A stretch of 40,114 bases of DNA from Anaerolineae bacterium (GTDB taxonomy: Bacteria > Chloroflexota > Anaerolineae > Aggregatilineales > Aggregatilineaceae), in NCBI GenBank assembly GCA_016930015.1, contig JAFGHR010000028.1, forward strand, positions 1 through 40,114. Reading direction: 5' to 3'. Shown one piece after another: positions 1-8,662 of the stretch (position 1 is the first letter of the stretch; each line of letters opens with the position of its first letter). The position numbers were made by a program, and so were the translations under genes. Below the pieces are notes generated by a model that was given only the letters and a program-made list of their open reading frames with translations, had not been told where the DNA came from and did no database searches.

Positions 1-666
1 CAAGTCGAACCGCCGGATGACATGGAAGCCCCCGACGCGCCGCCGTCGGTCAGCATCAAGCGTGCGACGCTGTCCGGCGTGATCGTGCAGTGGGAACCGG
101 CGAGCGCCGAGGATGTGTTCAGCTACCGCGTGTACCGGACTGGCGAAGATGGCGAAACCGCGCTGCTGGCCGAGGTGCCGCTGGAAGCGGGCGCCAAGTA
201 CGTTGACAAATCGGTTGCGGCAGGCGATACCTACACCTATGCCGTCTCGGCGGTCGATGGTGCGCTGAACGAATCGGATATGACGCCCAGCGAGGCTGTT
301 AAGGTCGAACAGGGGATCATCGCCACGACGTTTATCGTCACCGTGCCGGATTACACCACCGAAGGGGACCAGGTATATATCGCGGGCAGTTTCGGCACCG
401 CCGATTATCCCTCGTGGAATCCCGGCGGGCTGGCGATGGAACAGGTTGATGTGACACACTGGACGATTACGCTCGACCTGCCGGAAGGCGCGAATGTCGA
501 ATACAAGTTCGTGCGTAACGGCACCTGGGACGCGGTCGAAAAAGGCACCCAGTGTGAGGAGATCGCAAACCGACGCCTGAATATCAGCATTGGCGAAGAC
601 GAAGACAGCCTGGTTGCGGACGATCATGTTGTCGAAAAATGGCGTGATCTCGACGCCTGCGGGTAG
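1..666 (+). CDS. FN3 plus starch-binding-like (CBM20-type) C-terminal part of a larger protein, 5' partial
   Basis: The frame is open from base 1, so the true start lies upstream; an internal ATG sits at 22. About 222 residues are visible. The first ~95 look like a fibronectin type III domain (QWEPASAEDVFSYRVYR, later YTYAVSAVDGALNES). The next ~105 look like a CBM20 or related starch-binding beta-sandwich: FIVTVPDYTTEGDQVYIAGS, then SWNPGGLAMEQ, WTITLDLPEGANVEYKFVRNG and W-x-A-V-E-K-G. In known proteins this pair often forms the C-terminus of secreted alpha-amylases or pullulanases, but no catalytic domain is inside the window, so the enzyme activity is inference. It ends in TAG and is followed by a strong terminator. 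The gene converges on the PyrD-like gene at 786. Confidence 0.8.
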   Translation, partial: QVEPPDDMEAPDAPPSVSIKRATLSGVIVQWEPASAEDVFSYRVYRTGEDGETALLAEVPLEAGAKYVDKSVAAGDTYTYAVSAVDGALNESDMTPSEAVKVEQGIIATTFIVTVPDYTTEGDQVYIAGSFGTADYPSWNPGGLAMEQVDVTHWTITLDLPEGANVEYKFVRNGTWDAVEKGTQCEEIANRRLNISIGEDEDSLVADDHVVEKWRDLDACG

Positions 667-693
667 TCGTTCACACGTATCGTGATGTAACGC

Positions 694-727
694 GGGGATG
701 CTGTGCTCGTGCAGCATCCCCGTTTTT
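694..727 (+). terminator. Rho-independent terminator of the FN3/CBM gene
   Basis: A perfect 10-bp stem GGGGATGCTG (694-703) pairs with CAGCATCCCC (712-721) across an 8-nt loop, followed by G and five T (723-727). It lies 28 bp after the stop of the upstream gene. Confidence 0.88.
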
Positions 728-735
728 GCTTCCAG

Positions 736-779
736 CCGAAATCGGGCCGAAATCGGGCCGAAATCGGGCCGAAACCGGG
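736..779. repeat. Four tandem copies of an 11-bp unit
   Basis: The unit CCGAAATCGGG is repeated four times head to tail, the fourth with one T-to-C change. Each unit contains a short inverted pair (CCGA/TCGG). It fills the space between the terminator at 727 and the stop codon of the convergent PyrD-like gene. Confidence 0.9.
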
Positions 780-785
780 GACCGT

Positions 786-1745
786 TTACCTGGGCAGGTG
801 ATCCGGGGGCGGCGATGGTATGCCGGGCGTAACATCGTCCTGATCGTTTTGGCCGAAACGGGCCTGCCACATCGTTTGACCCATGCCCGGCTCCCATTCG
901 TCGGCATATGCGCCAGCCGCGCGCGTGAACTCCAGCCCGCCGAGGTTACGGGCGATGATTTCCAGTTCGCGCGGCTTCGTCCAGATGAGCGTATCGACCT
1001 GCACCGCCGCTGCGCCCGCTTCCAGAAAATCGCGGGCATCGTCGGAGGAATGAATGCCGCCGCTGCCGATCACGGGTATAGTCACCTGCCGGGAAACCTG
1101 CCCCACCGCTCGCAGCGCCTGCGCCTTCAGCCAGGGACCATACACGCGCCCGCCGACCAGTTGACCGGTTTCGCTGTCACGCGTGGTGCCGCGCGGCGGT
1201 GCGGCCACGATCAAGGCTTCGGCGCCCGCATCCTGAGCCGGGCGGGCCAGTGTCACGGCGCTGTACAGCGGCAGTTGAACCAGGACCGGCAGTTGTGTGT
1301 TATCGAATACAGCCTGGAGCATAAGCGCGATATCACCGGCTGCCGCCTGCTCATGGATGCCGAGTTCGATAGCGGCAACTCCCTCGCACCCATCGAGCGC
1401 CGCCGCGCAGCGTTCCACGTCGGGCGGCGTGGTCGCCACCACGTGCACGATCACCGGCACCGGGCTGCATGCCCAGCGCCCCGCAACGTGTTTGATCACC
1501 TGCTGCATGCCAGGATTAGGCAAGCCGGTGTGAATCAACACGCCGGATGGCAGCGGCACCACGCGCGGCCCGCGCGCGATCTTGCGTGATTTCCACGTGA
1601 TCGGATTGGTGACCAGGGCGCCCAGCTTGGAAAGGTCGATCAGGTGTTGATACGCCGCGCCATCATAGCCGACCGTGCCCGCGGCGGGCATCACCGGGTT
1701 GTTGATGATGAGCGCGTTTTTGCCGGTGCGAGTGAGTTCAATCAT
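786..1745 (-). CDS. Dihydroorotate dehydrogenase-like (PyrD-like) FMN protein lacking the SCPN active-site motif
   Basis: 319 aa TIM-barrel protein. The start NPVMPAAGTVGY matches the N-terminus of PyrD family members, as do GVLIHTGLPNPGMQ and the C-terminal phosphate-binding IPVIGSGGIHSSDDA plus GAAAVQVDT. In true class 1 DHODH a loop with SCPN carries the catalytic Cys and substrate-binding Asn. Here the equivalent stretch reads AAIELGIHEQAAAGDI, with neither. FMN binding is likely, while dihydroorotate oxidation is doubtful. A PyrK-like electron-transfer protein sits on the same strand at 3587-4339, so the two may act together on another substrate (inference). Start chosen at the ATG at 1745, where family similarity begins; an in-frame ATG at 1775 would add 10 residues. 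Last gene of the minus-strand run. Confidence 0.8.
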   Translation of the reverse strand: MIELTRTGKNALIINNPVMPAAGTVGYDGAAYQHLIDLSKLGALVTNPITWKSRKIARGPRVVPLPSGVLIHTGLPNPGMQQVIKHVAGRWACSPVPVIVHVVATTPPDVERCAAALDGCEGVAAIELGIHEQAAAGDIALMLQAVFDNTQLPVLVQLPLYSAVTLARPAQDAGAEALIVAAPPRGTTRDSETGQLVGGRVYGPWLKAQALRAVGQVSRQVTIPVIGSGGIHSSDDARDFLEAGAAAVQVDTLIWTKPRELEIIARNLGGLEFTRAAGAYADEWEPGMGQTMWQARFGQNDQDDVTPGIPSPPPDHLPR

Positions 1746-1802
1746 GGTATGTGTCCAGGTTATGGGGCTTCGCATCCCCCTGCAAGTTAGTATGTTTGGC
1801 CG

Positions 1803-2726
1803 TTACTGAGGCAGGCTGTCGAGCGCTTCCTGCGCGCCGGGATAGTCCAGGTTGAGCGCCTGTTCGAAGTCGGCGCGGGCGCTGGTGAAATCCTCGCGGG
1901 ACTGGTACGCCTGCCCGCGCAGGTAGTGACATTCCGCTTCTTTGGCCGTGTCCAGATCAAGCGCACGGGTCAGGTCATCGATCGCGCGGCTGTAATCCTG
2001 GTTTTTCAGATAAGTCCGGCCCCGCTCAAGGAACATGTCGGAGTTTTTATCATCCAGGTCGATCGCGCGTGAAAAGTCCGTCAGGGCCAGGTGAAAGTCC
2101 TCTTTGTAAGCATACGCCATCGCGCGCCAGTGGAAAAAACTTGCCTGTGATGAATCCAGTTCAATCGCGCGGTTGTAGTCGGCGATCGCCGGTTCCTGGT
2201 CGTAAGTAGATGCGTATGTCGTCCCGCGCATGAAGTACAGGTAGGCATCGTCGGGATCAAGCTCAATCGCGCGGTCGAAATCAGCGATGGCGCGGTCATA
2301 GTCGCCCGTCCACTGGAACGCCGCGCCGCGCCAGTGATAATACGCGGCGCTGTTCGGGTTAAGTTCGATGGCGCGGTCAAGGTCGGTGATGGCGCGTGCC
2401 GGATCGCCCAGTTGGAAATACGTTATGCCGCGCCAGTACAGGCACTCGGCGTTATCCGGGTTATGTTCGAGGCTGCGGTCAAAACGTTCGACGGCGTCAT
2501 TGTAGTGACCGTCATAATACGCGCCTTTGCCGGTATTGAAGTAGTACCGGCTGGCCAGTTTTGTTATGAATCCACTTTTGAACAGCACCACAGCCACGAT
2601 CACGATCACGCCCAACCGCCGTATCCGGCGGCTGTTGAGTTTGAGCCGCTCCTTCAGGCTGAGCGGCGGGTGATTTTTATGCTTCGGTTTGCGCTTCTGT
2701 TTGGTTCTGATCACGACAATATACAT
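1803..2726 (-). CDS. TPR-repeat membrane protein
   Basis: 307 aa. The N-terminus is strongly basic (about residues 7-37), followed by one hydrophobic segment near 38-54 (LGVIVIVAVVLFKSG), so the protein is probably anchored with a short cytoplasmic tail. From about residue 62 to the end there are roughly seven consecutive 34-aa tetratricopeptide repeats with the usual A-DFDRAIELDP ends, for example AIADFDRAIELDPDDA. TPRs mediate protein binding; no enzymatic domain is present and the partner is unknown. It lies between the PIG-L deacetylase gene (91 bp upstream) and the PyrD-like gene (57 bp downstream). ATG start at 2726. Confidence 0.88.
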   Translation of the reverse strand: MYIVVIRTKQKRKPKHKNHPPLSLKERLKLNSRRIRRLGVIVIVAVVLFKSGFITKLASRYYFNTGKGAYYDGHYNDAVERFDRSLEHNPDNAECLYWRGITYFQLGDPARAITDLDRAIELNPNSAAYYHWRGAAFQWTGDYDRAIADFDRAIELDPDDAYLYFMRGTTYASTYDQEPAIADYNRAIELDSSQASFFHWRAMAYAYKEDFHLALTDFSRAIDLDDKNSDMFLERGRTYLKNQDYSRAIDDLTRALDLDTAKEAECHYLRGQAYQSREDFTSARADFEQALNLDYPGAQEALDSLPQ

Positions 2727-2816
2727 CGGGGTGTCCGCCTGCCTCCGGTTAGGGATGCGTGTATGCCATCATCCTAACATGGTGCGGCGGGTGCCCATAT
2801 CCCAATAACTAGGGGA

Positions 2817-3590
2817 TCAGCGCGGCGGTGACGAGGCGCCCGCTGCCAGCAGTAACGCCGCGAATGCGTCATCGGGCAGCGCGCCGGACGTATCCGGCCA
2901 GTGGCGGTGGAACGATTCGAGCGTGCGCACGGCTTCCCCCACGGTCTTGAGTTTACGCCGCCGCTTGAACAGTTCATACTGCGTGCGGTGGCAAATCATG
3001 GCGGCGTGTTTGGCGTCAAACCACGGCGAAATGTCGAGCGCAAAATGGGCCGGATCGCTTACATTCCAGATGCGATCCTCGACACCGGGCACGCGGGCGG
3101 CGATGCTGTAGAACAGTACGTCCGGCGTATGCTCGCGCACAGCCCGCCGCACGGCGCGATTCACCTGGATGTGGGCCGGGTGGCCGTATTCGCCATCGGT
3201 GCCGTGGCTCAAGACCACGTCCACATCCTTCAGGCGGATCAGGTCCGCGATCTGGTCCACAAACACGTTCTCATCCGCCGCGAAACCGTATAATGTTTCG
3301 TCCGGGCCAATGACCGGGTCTTCGTAACCAAACAGGGTCACACTTGCCGCGCCGAGCGCATCCGCCGCGCAGGTTAATTCGCGCTGGCGCAGCCGGGCCA
3401 GGTCGGTGAGTGTTTGGACTTCTGGAACGCCGCCGGATTCACCGCCGCGCCCGTCGGTCGCGCAGGCGATAAACGTGGAGATGCCGCGCTGGTGCAGCAT
3501 CGCCAGCGTGCCGCCCGCCATGACCGTTTCGTCGTCGGGATGCGCGCCGATGAACAACACGCCGCGCAGGGGAGTTTGCCGGTTTGTCAT
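2817..3590 (-). CDS. PIG-L (LmbE-like) family zinc deacetylase
   Basis: 257 aa, normal family length. The zinc-binding AHPDDE motif is at residues 16-21 and the third ligand motif GHPAH at 136-140 (H140), giving the H/D/H metal site of N-acetylglucosaminyl or mycothiol-type deacetylases. Such enzymes remove an acetyl group from GlcNAc-containing lipids, thiols or secondary metabolites; the substrate here cannot be read from sequence. Its ATG overlaps the stop of the upstream PyrK-like gene by 4 bp (ATGA), so the two are probably translationally coupled. The C-terminal ~50 residues are basic then Ala-rich. Confidence 0.9.
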   Translation of the reverse strand: MTNRQTPLRGVLFIGAHPDDETVMAGGTLAMLHQRGISTFIACATDGRGGESGGVPEVQTLTDLARLRQRELTCAADALGAASVTLFGYEDPVIGPDETLYGFAADENVFVDQIADLIRLKDVDVVLSHGTDGEYGHPAHIQVNRAVRRAVREHTPDVLFYSIAARVPGVEDRIWNVSDPAHFALDISPWFDAKHAAMICHRTQYELFKRRRKLKTVGEAVRTLESFHRHWPDTSGALPDDAFAALLLAAGASSPPR

Positions 3591-4339
3591 AACCTGACTT
3601 TCTTGAGATCAACCGCCGGGCCATCGACGCACGCCAGCAGGTCACGGCCACGACACGACACCTGGCACGCCTGACAGGCCCCGGTTCCACATGCCAGCCG
3701 CCAGTAAAACAGGCCGCAGACATAGTCGTCCGGGATATCCTGGTGGCGCAACTGGCTGATGACGTTAAACAGGCTTCCGTAGGCGTCGGTATACGCAAAC
3801 GACGGCGCCAGCGCGATCACCTGGTCGGCCCAGGTCAGGGTATCGACCTGGTCGGGCCAGGTCCAATCTGTTTCACCGTGCAAAATTTCCACTTCGGGCG
3901 GCAGCAGTTCGAGGGGGTATCCGGTCGCTTGCCCGCCCAATACCAGCGTCACGGCCACCCCATCCGCCAGCCGCCGCCGCGCCAGGAAGATCAACGGTGT
4001 GGGCGCTGTATCTTCCGCGATCAACAGCAGGTGCCGGCTTTGGGGTCGCAGCGGGATCGGACACCCGACCGGTGATAACAGGCTGATCACGGTTCCCGGT
4101 GCATACACGGGCTGCGCCGGGACTTCAACCGTGATGCGCGCGGTCTGCACATCGACCGGAATCCACTGCTCGCGCAGATAGGATGCCGCCGTCCCGGTGA
4201 TGGGGGCATCAACGGGCCGCGCCAACAGGGATTGCCCCGGCTGGAGCTGCGCCAGCGCCGGGTCAACGGCCAGATCAAGCTGTTGGTGGTCCGCCGAAGC
4301 CTGGCGAACACGTTCAATGATGGCTTGTGTTTCACGCAT
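3587..4339 (-). CDS. PyrK-like [2Fe-2S] electron-transfer protein
   Basis: 250 aa. The C-terminus has four cysteines with spacing C-x4-C-x2-C-x11-C (C217, C222, C225, C237), the [2Fe-2S] site of PyrK, the electron-transfer subunit of type 1B dihydroorotate dehydrogenase. An additional Cys is at 229. The middle (LLLIAEDTAPTPLIFLARRR, then VTLVLGG) looks like the NAD-binding lobe of ferredoxin reductase-like proteins, and the N-terminus like a diverged flavin-binding barrel. It would pass electrons between NAD(H) and a PyrD-type partner; the PyrD-like gene at 786-1745 is the obvious candidate. The frame overlaps the PIG-L gene by 4 bp. ATG start at 4339. Confidence 0.8.
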   Translation of the reverse strand: MRETQAIIERVRQASADHQQLDLAVDPALAQLQPGQSLLARPVDAPITGTAASYLREQWIPVDVQTARITVEVPAQPVYAPGTVISLLSPVGCPIPLRPQSRHLLLIAEDTAPTPLIFLARRRLADGVAVTLVLGGQATGYPLELLPPEVEILHGETDWTWPDQVDTLTWADQVIALAPSFAYTDAYGSLFNVISQLRHQDIPDDYVCGLFYWRLACGTGACQACQVSCRGRDLLACVDGPAVDLKKVRL

Positions 4340-4421
4340 GGGGCAAAGCGTACAACGTCAGGCGGGGAAATGCAAGGTGATTTTGCTGTACCGGTTAGTT
4401 ACAGGCGGCACGCGCAGGCCA

Positions 4422-5135
4422 TCATGCCGGTTTGCCATACGCGCCGAGGATGTGTTCGGCCATCGCGCGGGGCAGGGTGCGCGCCAGCATCACGTTGAGG
4501 CGGAACAGCAGCGGGTGAAACGCAAAATAGGTCGGGTCTTCGACGTGGCGGAACGTGTGCGGCACAAGCCCGGTCTGCCGGGCGAGCGCGTCCAACTGGC
4601 GGCGGGTGTTGGCGCGGTAAGCGACGGGGAAGGCGTCCGCTTCTGCACGCCCGTACAGCAGGGGGACCAGCCGCCGCTGCAAGGGATGCAGCGCCCGGTT
4701 GATCAGGGCTGCCGGACTGTTGGCGCCGGGCGCGATGAAAACAAACAGGCCGCCGGGCCGCAGCACACGCGCCACTTCTCGAAAGGAGCGCGCCGGTTCC
4801 GCCAGGTGTTCCAGCACCCAGCTTGAGAGCACGAGGTCTACGCTGGCGGCGCACAGCGGGATCGTATCGGACGCGGCCACTGCGCGCGGGAGATCGGGCA
4901 GCCGGTGTTCGACCAGCGAACCATGATCCGAGTCCATGCCCAGCGGACGATCGATCGCCGCACCAAGCTGCTCCAGGACCCCACCCCGCCCACAGCCGAG
5001 GTCCAGCACCCGCCAACCCGGTTTGAGCAGGTCGCGGATCAACGCTTCATACTGCTCGGTGACGGGCCGCCAGCCGGGAGTCAAGCGGGCATACCGGGCG
5101 CGGTAGGCGTTTTGTTTGTCCAGCGACAGCGGCAT
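4422..5135 (-). CDS. Class I SAM-dependent methyltransferase
   Basis: 237 aa. Motif I is WRVLDLGCGRGGVLEQLG (residues 41-58), followed by an acidic MDSD and, after CAASVDLVLSSWVLEHLAEP, the motif VLRPGGLFVFIAP typical of UbiE/COQ5-like methyltransferases (Methyltransf_11). The acceptor is not predictable. AGAGGA lies about 6 nt ahead of the ATG. It is 26 bp downstream of sbcC and 82 bp upstream of the PyrK-like gene, in the same direction, so probably cotranscribed. Confidence 0.88.
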   Translation of the reverse strand: MPLSLDKQNAYRARYARLTPGWRPVTEQYEALIRDLLKPGWRVLDLGCGRGGVLEQLGAAIDRPLGMDSDHGSLVEHRLPDLPRAVAASDTIPLCAASVDLVLSSWVLEHLAEPARSFREVARVLRPGGLFVFIAPGANSPAALINRALHPLQRRLVPLLYGRAEADAFPVAYRANTRRQLDALARQTGLVPHTFRHVEDPTYFAFHPLLFRLNVMLARTLPRAMAEHILGAYGKPA

Positions 5136-5161
5136 GGATTCCTCTTTATAGATGACTCGCG

Positions 5162-7726
5162 TTAACGTACGCTGATCCGGCTGCCATCCGGTGTTTTGGT
5201 GATGGTGATCTGGACCGGGAACATGTCACGCAGTTCGTCGATATGCGTGATCGCCAGCAGCAGGTCAAAGTGATCCTGTACGGCGTTGATCGCCTCGACC
5301 AGACGCTGGCGCCCGGCTTCGTCCTGCGTGCCGAACCCCTCATCCACAAACAGCGTGCGGAGTTGGGCCCCGGCGCGGCGTGCCAGCATCTGACTCAGCG
5401 CCACGCGGATCGCAAAGTTCACGCGGAACGCCTCGCCGCCGGAATACGACTCGTAGCTGCGTGTGCCCAGTTCGTCACTGATCAGGATATCGAGCGTTTC
5501 GGCTACGCCGCCGCTGCGTTTTTCGCGCTGCGTGTCCATGCGCAGGTGCATACGTCCCTCAGTCATGCGGCCTAGCAGGTGATTGGCTGTTTCCTCAAGC
5601 TCCGGGATGGCGGCTTCGATGATCATCGCCGGGACGCCGTTTTTGCCAAACGCGGCGCGCAGGTCTTCGTAGATGGATTTGCGCCCGGCCAATTCCTCGC
5701 GGCGGACTTCCAGTTCAGCCTTACGTTTGCGGGCGTTTTCAAGCGCGTTGAGCGCCTGCTGGGCGCGGATTTCGGCTTCGCGGGCCTGGTTTTCACCGCG
5801 GCGGCGCTGGCGTACCTCGTCATCGCGGCGGCGGGCTTCTTCGACCAGTTCCTGTAAGCTGTCGATTTCCTGGGCGGCGGTTTCGGCCTCTTTGTGTTCG
5901 TCGTCGAGCACCTTCAACCAGCGTTCGCGGCGTGCTTCGGCGTTTTCCATCGAGCTTTGCAGTTCGGGCAGTTGGTTAAGCGCCGATTCCAGGGTGCGCT
6001 GGCGGCGCTCGTAGTCCTCGTAGACCGAGAGTGTTTCGCGGGCGGCGGTGTGCGCTTCGGAATCGTAACCCAGCGCGTCGATCTCGGTTTGCACGGTCCC
6101 GCGCTGCGCCTGGAGTTCCTGGGCATAATCGCCAGATTCTAACATGGTTTCGATCACCGACAACTCCGCGGTTTCGGTGCGCACGGTGTCGGCGGCAGCC
6201 TGGGCCGATTCCAGGTTGGCGTTCAGCGCGGCGGCGCGATCACGCAGCGCCTGAAGGCGGCGCAGTTCAACCTCGATCGTTTCGATGTCCTGGCGGTAAG
6301 CGGCGACCGTATCGGCGATGTCCTCAAGGCGCTGCTGGTTGGCGCGGTAGGTATCACCGCGCTGTGTGCCGTCGATTTGTAGTTCGTCGAGCAGGGTGCT
6401 TTTTTGGATATCATCGAGCGGTTGGCCGCACAGCGGGCACACGGCCCCGGCGGCCTGCACGTCTTCTATGCGGATTTTGATCGCCTGCATCTCGTCGTAC
6501 AGCGCCCGGTTGAGCGTGCGTAATTCGGCGGATTCCTCGTTGAACGCGCTGATCGCCTCGCGGCGTTCGTCGCGGAGCGCCTCTTGCTGTTCCAGCCGCT
6601 CGACTTCGGCCTGTACGTCCGACAGGTCGGCGCGCAGCGTATCCAGTTCGGCGGCGGATCGTTCGGCGGTGGCGATGCGATCGCGGTGAACGCTGGCCAA
6701 CGCTTCGAGTTCGGCGCGGGCTTCTTGAATACGTCTCTGAATGTCGCCCAGGTGCTCTTTGATGGTGCTCATTTCTTGCAGCTTTTCGCCCAACTGCTGG
6801 TCGGCTTCGCGGGCCGCCTGGTATTGGGCGTAACCGTCTTCAATCGACTCGCGCTCGTCCACCACGGCCTGTAACTGGTCGCCCTGCTCATGGTACCGGG
6901 TGAGCTCGGCCTCGATATCGTCCAGGTCGGTCTGCCGCTGGCGGATGCGGTGCTGCGCCTGGGCCAGGCGGCTCTGGGCTTCGGTCATCTGTTTTTCGGC
7001 CCCGGCGACTTCCTGGTAGCGGGTTTCGGCCTGCTCGCGCAGGGCGATCGCGTCGGCTAAGGCGGCGGTGGCGACCTCAAGATCACGGCGCAGGGCGGGT
7101 TCTTCAGCTTCCTGGTGCTCGATTTCTTCGAGGCGATACGCGATCACGTCCAGGTCATGATCGATCTGGCGCAGCACCTTTTTGGCCCACTCCTCGAATG
7201 CGGCCCACTGTTCGAGTCCCAGAATCTCGGACAGGATTTCTTTACGCTGGGCGGGCGTTTTGACGGTGAAGGCGTCAGCGCGGCCCTGCTGCAAAAATGC
7301 CGAATTGATGAACGTCTCATAATCCAGCCGCAGAAGCTCGATGATGCGGCGTTCGGTTTCGCGGATCGAAGGCGCGGTCAGGGGATGGTACTGGTTTGTT
7401 TCCTCGTCGAGAATAAACAGGTCGAGGGCGCTGCGCCCGGTGCGCGGAGTCCGGCCCATCTGGCGCTTACGCACCACGCGGTAGCGGCTGTCGCCCTGCA
7501 AAAAGTCGAGCTGAACCAGCATGTCGCTCTGGCCCTGGTGAATCAGGTCGTCATCGGAGCGCACGCGCGCTTTGCCCCACAGCGCCCACGTGATCGCGTC
7601 CAGCAGCGACGACTTACCTGCCCCGTTAGCGCCGGTCAGGCAGGCCAGGTGTATGTCTTCAAAACTGATCGGATCGGGCTGGCGATAGGCCAGGAAATTA
7701 CGTAACTCAAGACGGGTCGGCAGCAT
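5162..7726 (-). CDS. sbcC: SbcC/Rad50 family DNA-repair ATPase
   Basis: 854 aa, close to archaeal Rad50 and shorter than E. coli SbcC. Walker A GANGAGKSS is at residues 32-40. Two long coiled-coil arms flank a zinc hook CPLCGQPL at 429-436, almost exactly at the midpoint. The C-terminal ABC signature YSGGEAFR is near residue 760 and Walker B LRTLFVDEGFGTQD near 790. With SbcD (Mre11) it forms the ATP-driven nuclease that opens and trims DNA ends and hairpins. sbcD lies upstream on the same strand, separated by one epimerase-like gene. A GAGG ribosome-binding site precedes the ATG at 7726. Confidence 0.95.
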   Translation of the reverse strand: MLPTRLELRNFLAYRQPDPISFEDIHLACLTGANGAGKSSLLDAITWALWGKARVRSDDDLIHQGQSDMLVQLDFLQGDSRYRVVRKRQMGRTPRTGRSALDLFILDEETNQYHPLTAPSIRETERRIIELLRLDYETFINSAFLQQGRADAFTVKTPAQRKEILSEILGLEQWAAFEEWAKKVLRQIDHDLDVIAYRLEEIEHQEAEEPALRRDLEVATAALADAIALREQAETRYQEVAGAEKQMTEAQSRLAQAQHRIRQRQTDLDDIEAELTRYHEQGDQLQAVVDERESIEDGYAQYQAAREADQQLGEKLQEMSTIKEHLGDIQRRIQEARAELEALASVHRDRIATAERSAAELDTLRADLSDVQAEVERLEQQEALRDERREAISAFNEESAELRTLNRALYDEMQAIKIRIEDVQAAGAVCPLCGQPLDDIQKSTLLDELQIDGTQRGDTYRANQQRLEDIADTVAAYRQDIETIEVELRRLQALRDRAAALNANLESAQAAADTVRTETAELSVIETMLESGDYAQELQAQRGTVQTEIDALGYDSEAHTAARETLSVYEDYERRQRTLESALNQLPELQSSMENAEARRERWLKVLDDEHKEAETAAQEIDSLQELVEEARRRDDEVRQRRRGENQAREAEIRAQQALNALENARKRKAELEVRREELAGRKSIYEDLRAAFGKNGVPAMIIEAAIPELEETANHLLGRMTEGRMHLRMDTQREKRSGGVAETLDILISDELGTRSYESYSGGEAFRVNFAIRVALSQMLARRAGAQLRTLFVDEGFGTQDEAGRQRLVEAINAVQDHFDLLLAITHIDELRDMFPVQITITKTPDGSRISVR

Positions 7727-7773
7727 GGTTTATACCTCGTGTACACGCGTGTGATTGTACCACGCCCGGCGGC

Positions 7774-8580
7774 TCATTGACGCGCCAACGCCCGCGCGGC
7801 GGCGTGCAGCATCGCGTCGATGACCTCGAACGGCGCGAGTCCGTCTGCGTGATAAAAAATTTGTGTCCCGGCTACCAGGAATTCAGCGCCAAGCGCGACC
7901 GCTTCCCCTACGGTGTGCGTCGTGATCCCGCCCTGTAACTGGATCGTGCCGGTAAAGCCCGGCGTGAGTCTATCTAAATACGCGCGTACACAGTCACCGG
8001 CAAAAACCCCGGCGGGACGGTTCGAGCGTGCGCCGGTACCAGCAGCCTGGAAGGTTAACGTCCCGATCTGCGGCAGCACAGGGCCGAGTAAATCAACCAC
8101 AACGCCGGGCGGCACCGGAGTCAGGGCGTCGGTTCCCACCGTTTCGATAACGGGACTCGCGCAGGCGCCCATCGCGCGGATACGGGCGACCAGATCATAC
8201 AGGCGGGCCGGTTCGGTCACGGCGTCAAGTTGGAAACACACGGCACCCGGCGCGGAACCGGCGTAGCTGTCCAGGTGCTTGTCCGGGTGATCGGTGAGCA
8301 GGTGCAGCGTCAAAAACGCAGCGTGATCCTGTACCAGATCGTTCAGTTCGCCTACAAAAACCGGGTCGAATACGCCGTCACTGCGCACCGGTGCCGTCGA
8401 TCCAAACCCGCTGTAATCGCCAAAGTTGATATCCACGTGGAACGAGCGCACGCCGTGATCAAGAAGCTGGCTGACCTGCTCCGTGATCGTGCGGCGATGG
8501 TCACGCGCTGGGACGTGCGGCGCGTGCCGGTCGAGAAGTGTGATCAGCGCCGGGCTGATTTTGATCACAGCGCCGCTCAT
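7774..8580 (-). CDS. Ribulose-phosphate 3-epimerase-like TIM barrel with altered active site
   Basis: 268 aa from the ATG at 8580. The line-up follows RPE: KISPALITLLD (for IAPSILSAD), SFHVDINFGDY (for HVDVMDGHF), LTLHLLTDHPDKHLDSYA (for VHLMVEEPERHIEDFA), LTFQAAG, then QLQGGITTHTVGEAVALGAE and LVAGTQIF. The first metal-ligand His, the first Asp and the second His are kept, but the catalytic Asp of VDGGI is Gln (QLQGGI) and the usual fH-E motif reads CFQLDA. Epimerase activity on ribulose-5-phosphate is therefore uncertain. It sits between sbcD and sbcC. A TTG at 8679 would give 33 more residues and overlap sbcD by 17 bp, but family similarity starts at the ATG, which is preceded by AGGA. Confidence 0.75.
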   Translation of the reverse strand: MSGAVIKISPALITLLDRHAPHVPARDHRRTITEQVSQLLDHGVRSFHVDINFGDYSGFGSTAPVRSDGVFDPVFVGELNDLVQDHAAFLTLHLLTDHPDKHLDSYAGSAPGAVCFQLDAVTEPARLYDLVARIRAMGACASPVIETVGTDALTPVPPGVVVDLLGPVLPQIGTLTFQAAGTGARSNRPAGVFAGDCVRAYLDRLTPGFTGTIQLQGGITTHTVGEAVALGAEFLVAGTQIFYHADGLAPFEVIDAMLHAAARALARQ

Positions 8581-8662
8581 CACGTCCTGGCGCGTGACGG
8601 GTGGTATCAGGCTGGACGTGCTGTAAAAACGCTGGCCCGAAGACATCGAAGACATCACCGGC

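Noticed and set aside
726..1589. Long plus-strand open frame antisense to the PyrD-like gene.
   Set aside because: Composition typical of a shadow frame in GC-rich DNA; the minus-strand frame has clear family motifs.
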